NCBI RefSeq assembly: GCF_014641855.1
Contig: NZ_BMII01000039.1
Coordinates: 1-37,843, forward strand
Source: Shewanella inventionis
GTDB taxonomy: Bacteria; Pseudomonadota; Gammaproteobacteria; Enterobacterales; Shewanellaceae
Length of the DNA stretch: 37,843 bases
Reading direction: 5' to 3'
Part shown: in pieces, positions 31,995 through 37,843 of the stretch
Layout: each line of letters opens with the position of its first letter
How positions within the stretch are numbered: the first letter of the stretch is position 1
Notes under the pieces: model-generated
The model's database searches: none
What the model saw: only the letters and a program-made list of their open reading frames with translations
Told to the model about the DNA's origin: nothing
Translations under genes and position numbers: made by a program

Positions 31995-33779
31995 ATGCGC
32001 TTGCTGCTTTTACCTGCACTTTTTGTACTCAGTTTATCGGGTTGTCAATTTAACGCGGCACCTCAAGCTTTTGCTGAAGCTACTGCGACACAAAGCGAAG
32101 CCGAACAAGAATTACAAACCTTAATCGATAAAAGCTGGGCGCTCACTTTAGCGTATTCTCCAGAGCTTGCTGCAAGTTTAGGTAACAAAGATGCCGCTAG
32201 TAAACTCACCGACCTATCCCCAGAATCATTAGCACAAAAAGATCAGCAAACAAAAACACTACTCACACAACTCGCTGCGCTAGACCGCAGTAAGTTATCT
32301 AGTGCTAGTGTTATCAACGCTGATATGCTCCAAGCTCAACTGCAAAATGATGTCGACCTTTATCATTATCATGATCATTACTTACCAATCACTGCAGAAA
32401 GTGGCTTTCATGCCTATATCGCCTCCATCGCAAAATCATCTTTTAACAATATTGACGATTACCAGCAATATATTGCCAAGTTAGAAGGCATGCCACGTTA
32501 TTTTGAGCAACAAACATTTTGGCTTAAGCAAGGCCTTGCTAGCTCAATAACGCCTGCAAAAGTCACCTTAAAAGGCTTTGAAGACAGTATCAGTGCTTTT
32601 ATTGTCGAACCACAAAAAAGTGGCTATTTTACGCCATTCACTCACTACCCAGACCATTTCAGCGCTGCACAGAAAACCGCACTTACCCAACAAGGTCTTG
32701 AGTTAGTCACAAATACTGTATTGCCAATTTACCAGCAGTTTTATGACTTCATGACCCAAGAGTATATTCCAAATGCACGCACTGAAATAGCAGCTTCAGC
32801 ACTACCTAATGGCCCTGCGTTTTATCAAAATAGAGTGAATTACTACACCACTGTTAACATGAGTGCCGATCAAGTCCATAAGTTAGGGCTTGAGGAAGTA
32901 GCAAGAATACGCGCCGAAATGGAAGCAATTATCAAACAAGTAAAATTTGACGGCAGTTTTGCGGACTTTTTACATTTTTTACGCACCGATCCACAGTTTT
33001 ACCCAAAGTCGGCAGATGAGCTACTAAAGGAAGCCGCCTTTATCGCCAAAAAAGCCGACGCTATGCTGCCTAAGTATTTTGGTAAATTACCTCGAACGCC
33101 TTATGGTATTGCCCCCGTACCTGCTGAAATAGCCCCCAAATACACAACAGGGCGTTACTCTGGCTCAAACCGCGATGATGAGCCTGGCTATTATTGGGTA
33201 AATACTTACGCATTAGATAAACGGCCTTTATATGAGCTAGAAGCACTTACATTACATGAAGCCGTACCAGGACATCATTTACAAATTTCATTAAACAAAG
33301 AGCTAGCAGATTTACCCAACTTTAGGCGCTATAGCTATATTTCAGCGTTTGGTGAAGGTTGGGGGCTGTATTCAGAATACCTCGGGCTTGAAGGCGGATT
33401 TTATCAAGATCCATACAGTAACTTTGGCCGGTTAACTTACGAAATGTGGCGTGCCGCTCGCCTAGTTGTCGATACAGGCATGCATGCAAAAGGTTGGACT
33501 CGCCAACAAGCAATAGATTTTATGGCCAGCAATACTGCGTTATCAATGCATAATGTCACCACCGAGATTGACCGTTATATTTCATGGCCAGGACAAGCAC
33601 TGTCTTACAAAATAGGTGAGCTCACCATTAAGCGTTTGCGTAACAAAGCCGAAGCTGAACTTGGATCTGACTTTAATATCAGAGCTTTTCATGATGCTGT
33701 ACTTGAAAATGGTTCCATCCCAATGTCAGTATTGGAACAAATGATTGATAACTTTATCTCTGAGCAGAAAAGCTTATAA
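31995..33779 (+). CDS. DUF885-family lipoprotein, predicted metallopeptidase
   Basis: A 594-aa predicted lipoprotein: the leader RLLLLPALFVLSLSGC puts the lipidated Cys at 17. The DUF885 domain has a metal-binding-like motif HEAVPGHH (His421, Glu422, His427, His428) and a downstream GEGWGLYSEYLG (Glu454), together fitting an HExxxGHH...E zinc protease pattern. The substrate is not known; proteins of this family are thought to be peptidases and occur widely in Shewanella and xanthomonads. AGGA lies 7 bp before the ATG. It is divergent from add with a 219-bp spacer and followed 65 bp later by pldB in the same direction. Confidence 0.85.
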   Translation: MRLLLLPALFVLSLSGCQFNAAPQAFAEATATQSEAEQELQTLIDKSWALTLAYSPELAASLGNKDAASKLTDLSPESLAQKDQQTKTLLTQLAALDRSKLSSASVINADMLQAQLQNDVDLYHYHDHYLPITAESGFHAYIASIAKSSFNNIDDYQQYIAKLEGMPRYFEQQTFWLKQGLASSITPAKVTLKGFEDSISAFIVEPQKSGYFTPFTHYPDHFSAAQKTALTQQGLELVTNTVLPIYQQFYDFMTQEYIPNARTEIAASALPNGPAFYQNRVNYYTTVNMSADQVHKLGLEEVARIRAEMEAIIKQVKFDGSFADFLHFLRTDPQFYPKSADELLKEAAFIAKKADAMLPKYFGKLPRTPYGIAPVPAEIAPKYTTGRYSGSNRDDEPGYYWVNTYALDKRPLYELEALTLHEAVPGHHLQISLNKELADLPNFRRYSYISAFGEGWGLYSEYLGLEGGFYQDPYSNFGRLTYEMWRAARLVVDTGMHAKGWTRQQAIDFMASNTALSMHNVTTEIDRYISWPGQALSYKIGELTIKRLRNKAEAELGSDFNIRAFHDAVLENGSIPMSVLEQMIDNFISEQKSL

Positions 33780-33844
33780 AATTTTATCACCCAGTTTATG
33801 TATCGCTATACAACATACAACCAATAACTAGCTGGCTTATATAA

Positions 33845-34819
33845 ATGCATTACATGAAATTTTCGTCTGAACTCAAATTAGAGACTAGCGCCCAACGCAA
33901 TTTTTGGCTTGGCGTAGTTCAAAGCCGCTTTAGTACAACAGATGGAATCACTATCGCTTATGCGACAGCCCAACATCCTGATAGTAACAAAGCGATAGTG
34001 ATAAGTAATGGCAGAGTTGAATCATATATTAAATATAAAGAACTCATGTATGATCTGTACCAGCAAGGATTTAGTGTTTACGCCATCGATCATCGCGGGC
34101 AAGGTTTATCCGATAGGTTAACCCATAACCCACATCAAGGGTATGTTGATAAATTCACTGATTACACCAGTGACCTTAATCAATTTATCAATGAAATCGT
34201 TTTGCCAAATAAACATAAAGAACTGTTTATGTTAGCTCATTCAATGGGATGCACCATAGCAACAGATTATCTTCATCATAATCCAGATATATTTAGTGCA
34301 GCGGTTTTTTCGGCACCCATGCTAGGAATAAAGCTGCCTTTCGCTGAAAATATTGTCCGCTGGTTAGCGATGAAGCTGGATAATAGCCAGACTATCAATG
34401 GTAAAATAAATAGCCGCTATGTGTTAGGTGGCACAGACTATCAAGCTGTCAGGTTTAAACGCAATCAATTAACCCACAGTAAGCCACGTTATCAACAATA
34501 TCGAAGGTTATTTGATGCTACACCTAAGGCTCAATTAGGTTCACCAACAAATCGTTGGTTATTAGAAGCAATGACAGCGGCACAGCAAAGTATTGAATAC
34601 GTCAAAAATAGCCAAACACCTATTTTAATATTGCAGGCTGAGAAAGACAGCATAGTGTGCAACAAAGCGCAAAATCTCGCACTAAGCAATCACTGCCACA
34701 AAGTGGTTATTGAAGGTGCCTTCCATGAAGTCTTTATCGAAAGTGATAACATGCGCAATATTGCTTTGTCTCATACCATGGATTTTATGGCACAACACTC
34801 AAAGATAACTGGGTCTTAA
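33845..34819 (+). CDS. pldB: Alpha/beta hydrolase, lysophospholipase L2 (PldB)-like
   Basis: A 324-aa alpha/beta hydrolase of the monoacylglycerol-lipase/PldB group. The features are IDHRGQGLSDR (81-91), nucleophile elbow AHSMGC with Ser133, an acid in LILQAEKDSIV and a His in GAFHEVFIE near residue 295. No leader peptide is present. PldB releases fatty acids from lysophospholipids; substrate is inferred. The start is not decided by a ribosome site (ATG 33845 or ATG 33854). Its last 35 bp overlap the 3' end of the opposite-strand GGDEF-EAL gene. Confidence 0.82.
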   Translation: MHYMKFSSELKLETSAQRNFWLGVVQSRFSTTDGITIAYATAQHPDSNKAIVISNGRVESYIKYKELMYDLYQQGFSVYAIDHRGQGLSDRLTHNPHQGYVDKFTDYTSDLNQFINEIVLPNKHKELFMLAHSMGCTIATDYLHHNPDIFSAAVFSAPMLGIKLPFAENIVRWLAMKLDNSQTINGKINSRYVLGGTDYQAVRFKRNQLTHSKPRYQQYRRLFDATPKAQLGSPTNRWLLEAMTAAQQSIEYVKNSQTPILILQAEKDSIVCNKAQNLALSNHCHKVVIEGAFHEVFIESDNMRNIALSHTMDFMAQHSKITGS

Positions 34820-37355
34820 TCAATTGGATAATATCGTCTTTGCTTAAAGGACGACTGATAATATAACCTTGAAACCAAGTGCATTTAGCATGTGTGAGCA
34901 AATTGAGCTGCTGTTTGTTTTCAACTTGTTTTGCAACAACGGGTAAATTTAACTTTATTGCGAAATCGACCACAGCATTGACGATATTGAACTTCTCAGG
35001 ATTATATTCAATCTCATCGATGTAAATTGCAGCAAGTTTTACTTGAGAAAACCCAATACCTTGAAGTAAATGAACCGCACAAGACCCACCGCCAAAATTG
35101 TCCATGGCAATATTCAAACCATAGCGCTTAAGTTCGTCTATTTTAGCTTTAGCGACATTAGCATTCACCACAAAAATATCTTCAGCTAACTCAAATTGTA
35201 ACAAAGACGGTGAAATCTGTGCCGCATTAATCCGATTCATCACCACGCTAACGAAATGATCTTGGTGAAAATGCCGAGAAGAAATGTTCAACGACATTAT
35301 AGGAATAACTGAGTGAGTCTGTTGTAAAGAGACTATTAATTCTATCACTTGATCTAGCGCCCACAATTCAAGTTCAAAAATACAATCGGTTAATTCTGCA
35401 GCAACAATAAATTTTGTTGGACTAATAAAACCAAAATGGGAATGATGCCAACGCATAAGCACTTCGACACTATGGAGTTGCCCCGTGCGGTCCACCACAG
35501 GCTGATAAACCAATGACATTTGCTGATTAGAAATGGCTTGTTTAAGTTCATTTTGTAATTTTAAAGGCTGAATTTGATTTTTATCTAACTGCGGTTGATA
35601 AATAGCACAACCGTTTGAAGTGCTTTCCTTTGCATGCTCCAGTGCACTGTCGGCTCGAGCTAATAGAATTTGTGGCTCGAGGGACTCTATTCCGTCAAAG
35701 ACAACTAGACCTATTCTGGCATTTATAGATAAATTTTGGTCCGAAATAGCAAAACCACGACCAATTAACTGCCTAACCTCACTGGCTAAAGCTAATGCTC
35801 GTTTGTTTGCTTGATCTATTTCGCTGCCAAGGTTTTTTGCCAAAATTACAAACTCATCAGCACCAAGGCGAGCCACAAGGCCCGCACTTGAAAATGTTCC
35901 TGATAACCTAGCAGCAATCTGCATTAAAAGCCGATCACCTAATTGTCGGCCCAACGCATCATTAATAAGCTTAAAATTATCCAAATTTATCATTAACAAT
36001 GCTGAAAACTGTCCTGTTTTTCGACTAAACACCTGTAAATCATACAACTGGTCAGCTAATGCTTCTCTATTAATAAAATCAGTTAAGCGATTATGGTTCA
36101 TTTTATCAGCCGGTACTCGCTGACTTTTTACATCACCAGACACATCTGTAATGGTACCAATAATCCTTAAAGGCCTGCCCGTTTCATCCCATTCAACAAT
36201 CTTGCCTCTATCGAGCACCCAAATATAACGTCCATCTTTGTGCCGCAACCTATGTACACTTTCATATTCATCATGTTGATTATTAATATAATTTTGTAAT
36301 GTGTTTAATACTTGTTCTTTGTCATCTTTGTGTAAGCGAGATTCCCAAACAGAGTAATCATTGTCTAACTCATAATGCTGATAACCTAATATTTCTTTCC
36401 AACGATCAGAAACAAACACATCACCAGTGGCAATTCCCCAATCCCAAATACCATTTCGCGCTCCTTCAACCGCAAATAACCAACGTTGCTCTGCATCATT
36501 AAGACGCTTTCTACTTCGAGATAAACGAGCCTTGACACGATTCAAATAATCACGAAGATTATTGATTTCGGCTGAAACACAAACAATATTATTAGTGAAA
36601 TCAAGATTATCTAGATTTTTTGCAGCATTACTGAGCTGGATTAGCGGTCGAATTAATATGAAATGAAGTATGATACAAAATAGTGTTAACACTATCGCAC
36701 CCAAGCCCCATATCTCAATGAACCGCTTTAAAAGGCTTTCAGACGCTTCAGACAAAAGGTTGGCAATATCATATTCAAGATAAACAAGCTCAACTGTATT
36801 AGAGTAACTAAAACGAGAATTTGAGTTAATCGGGTAGTAAGCTTGAATCGAAAGGCGTTCGAAATTTACATTTAAATAAGGCTTATTGTTGGCGACCGCA
36901 GCACGATGCTGTGTCGCAGAATATCCCTCAAGCACATTTTGAGCATTACTATCACGCCAAATAATGTGATTTGCAAAATGAATCTCACTGGATGAATCTA
37001 AGATCACATAAGCCATCATATTCTGCTCTGTTGAAACAAGCGCAACCTCTTGTTCTATTCGATCAAAATCTTGAGAAGCAACAGCAGAATCAATTACATG
37101 ACGCATACGAAATAAATCTTTTTGGATTTGCTCAGCTTGCTTTGATGCCAATTGCTCATTTAATTCAGCATGCTCATAAAAATACTCTCCACACACCAAA
37201 CAAAGGTATAGGATAAAAAAACACAGAGGTACGAGTACTGATAATGAAAGCTTTGGTAAACGAGGCAAAATAAACCCACCCAATAAAATAGATAAATATA
37301 TGCTAGCGGTAATCTTAGCAGTAAGTAAAGAAATAGTTATGAAACGCAACGACAT
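34785..37355 (-). CDS. Membrane PAS-GGDEF-EAL protein with degenerate catalytic motifs
   Basis: A 856-aa protein. It has two N-terminal membrane helices (about 13-30 and 37-57), a ~150-residue periplasmic sensor region, a third helix near 215-235 and a HAMP-like linker. A PAS_3 domain (about 295-415), a GGDEF domain (about 420-580) and an EAL domain (about 605-850) follow. Both enzyme motifs are altered. GGDEF reads GADEF (~498) with no RxxD inhibitory site before it. EAL reads EVL, the metal pair DDFG reads DNFG (~751) and the conserved AEGVE reads AKQVE (~807). It is probably not a normal diguanylate cyclase or phosphodiesterase and may act as a c-di-GMP-independent sensor or binding protein. 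The ATG at 37355 has no clear ribosome site; a TTG lies two codons upstream. Confidence 0.85.
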   Translation of the reverse strand: MSLRFITISLLTAKITASIYLSILLGGFILPRLPKLSLSVLVPLCFFILYLCLVCGEYFYEHAELNEQLASKQAEQIQKDLFRMRHVIDSAVASQDFDRIEQEVALVSTEQNMMAYVILDSSSEIHFANHIIWRDSNAQNVLEGYSATQHRAAVANNKPYLNVNFERLSIQAYYPINSNSRFSYSNTVELVYLEYDIANLLSEASESLLKRFIEIWGLGAIVLTLFCIILHFILIRPLIQLSNAAKNLDNLDFTNNIVCVSAEINNLRDYLNRVKARLSRSRKRLNDAEQRWLFAVEGARNGIWDWGIATGDVFVSDRWKEILGYQHYELDNDYSVWESRLHKDDKEQVLNTLQNYINNQHDEYESVHRLRHKDGRYIWVLDRGKIVEWDETGRPLRIIGTITDVSGDVKSQRVPADKMNHNRLTDFINREALADQLYDLQVFSRKTGQFSALLMINLDNFKLINDALGRQLGDRLLMQIAARLSGTFSSAGLVARLGADEFVILAKNLGSEIDQANKRALALASEVRQLIGRGFAISDQNLSINARIGLVVFDGIESLEPQILLARADSALEHAKESTSNGCAIYQPQLDKNQIQPLKLQNELKQAISNQQMSLVYQPVVDRTGQLHSVEVLMRWHHSHFGFISPTKFIVAAELTDCIFELELWALDQVIELIVSLQQTHSVIPIMSLNISSRHFHQDHFVSVVMNRINAAQISPSLLQFELAEDIFVVNANVAKAKIDELKRYGLNIAMDNFGGGSCAVHLLQGIGFSQVKLAAIYIDEIEYNPEKFNIVNAVVDFAIKLNLPVVAKQVENKQQLNLLTHAKCTWFQGYIISRPLSKDDIIQLIKTQLSLSVVP

Positions 37356-37435
37356 AAACAAAACAAAAACTGTTTATTAATTAATAGTTTTGTAAACAAG
37401 ATTGACGATACATAAAAAGACAACAAACCAAACGC

Positions 37436-37627
37436 AATACCAATTAAACAGGTTCATTAACGACTACGGCAGCATTGTCTCACTAATCGTAGTTTAAAGT
37501 TTTCAATGATATTGTTGAGCAATGCTGTCGTGCATGGAATACGTTTATTGTGTACAAAGGCAGGGGAAAATAGATTGAGTCTCATAGATAGGGCTAAACT
37601 GGGAAGTCTTTAATCGTAATTGGTATT
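37436..37627. repeat. 192-bp inverted-repeat element
   Basis: An 11-bp perfect inverted repeat, AATACCAATTA (37436-37446) and TAATTGGTATT (37617-37627), bounds 170 bp. Inside, ACGGCAGCATTGTCTCA (37466-37482) has a near-perfect inverted copy at about 37515-37532, and ACTACG/CGTAGT (37463-37468, 37488-37493) also pair. No transposase is encoded. The end sequence AATACCAATT is also found at the right end of the 3085-3395 repeat, which hints at related elements. Confidence 0.5.
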
Positions 37628-37741
37628 ATTTAGTCAGACAGCTAATGGGGCTCATGCCAGTGCCACGCTTTACAGCATTGTGGAAACCGCAAAGGTTAAT
37701 GGCTTAGTGCCATTTGATACCATTCCGCGAAAAAATGTGAT
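37620..37741 (+). pseudogene. C-terminal remnant of an IS66-family transposase
   Basis: In frame from 37620 to a stop at 37739-37741 the sequence reads LVLFSQTANGAHASATLYSI VETAKVNGLVPFDTI and then six unrelated residues. GAHASATLYS and ETAKVNGL are characteristic of the IS66 TnpC C-terminal end. The upstream part of the gene is missing, and the frame is cut at the inverted-repeat element on the left. It is an inactive fragment. Confidence 0.75.
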
Positions 37742-37776
37742 CTAATTGCTATATCCGTTACTCATCTTTTTTAGCA

Positions 37777-37843
37777 ATGAAACAACACACCAGTTTCGAA
37801 TTAATCAGGCTATCCAAGCAAACAGCAGATGCCCGAATGCGTT
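37777..37843 (+). CDS. N-terminal fragment resembling an IS630-type transposase (partial)
   Basis: An ATG at 37777 opens a frame to the window edge (22 codons) beginning MKQHTSFELIRLSKQTADAR. The pattern of Arg/Ala residues before the expected helix-turn-helix resembles the start of IS630-family transposases, but too little is visible for certainty. No strong ribosome site is seen. It could be intact or broken beyond the edge. Confidence 0.4.
   Translation, partial: MKQHTSFELIRLSKQTADARMR

Larger units (their letters stand above)
37362..37843. other. Right-edge region with mobile-element remnants
   Basis: This end of the window has no intact gene. It holds an inverted-repeat element (37436-37627), the tail of an IS66 transposase (37620-37741) and the first codons of an IS630-like transposase (37777 onward), each listed separately. 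Positions 37362-37435 should contain the promoter of the GGDEF-EAL gene. Confidence 0.6.

Overview
The window looks like a chromosomal segment of a Shewanella-type marine gammaproteobacterium. This is inferred from gene content, not from a database search. The basis is a periplasmic TAT-exported formate dehydrogenase locus with its DUF3305/DUF3306/ferredoxin/TorD accessory genes, a GlyGly-CTERM (rhombosortase-type) secreted protease, several enterobacterial-like housekeeping genes (yqhD, rhtA, rlmF, ubiC, add, hemN, pldB, yhgN), a moderately AT-rich base composition and Shewanella-style palindromic repeats. No tRNA, rRNA, CRISPR array or intact prophage was seen.

Layout. 1-3400: start of an unknown minus-strand gene, a PfkB sugar kinase, a HemN-like radical SAM protein, and a 311-bp nested palindromic repeat that runs into the 3' end of an ASCH-domain (YqfB-like) gene. 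3400-7700: a divergent AraC regulator/yqhD pair (aldehyde reduction), rhtA exporter and a GNAT acetyltransferase. 8000-10350: an exported alpha/beta hydrolase whose signal peptide is out of frame with its start codon across a T9 tract, then a two-gene unit (79-aa acidic protein plus EcsC-family protein). 10600-20200: the formate dehydrogenase locus. The minus-strand operon order is DUF3305, DUF3306, multi-cluster ferredoxin, TorD-like chaperone, FdhX, FdhA, FdhB, FdhC, with fdhD divergent across a palindrome-rich promoter region. 20200-22400: rlmF, a FliL-like protein and divergent ubiC. 22500-25710: an M6 metalloprotease coupled to a small lipoprotein. 25850-34820: yhgN, a ZIP-like His-rich metal transporter fusion, an NRDE protein, hemN, add, a DUF885 lipoprotein and pldB. 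34785-37355: a membrane PAS-GGDEF-EAL protein with degenerate catalytic motifs. 37400-37843: a mobile-element graveyard with a short inverted-repeat element, an IS66 transposase tail and the start of an IS630-like transposase.

How the genes work together. The fdh operon is a self-contained respiratory module: FdhD and the TorD-like protein mature and protect the molybdenum subunit, TAT exports FdhA, FdhB carries electrons through four Fe-S clusters, and FdhC passes them to the quinone pool. The DUF3305/DUF3306 proteins and the large ferredoxin are conserved partners whose roles are not established. Most other genes are independent transcription units separated by short symmetrical terminators. 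The most interesting leads are the T9 frameshift in the exported hydrolase, the repeat that rewrites a protein C-terminus, the ZIP-permease fusion, the GGACA operator-like array between fdhD and the fdh operon, and the doubly degenerate c-di-GMP protein.
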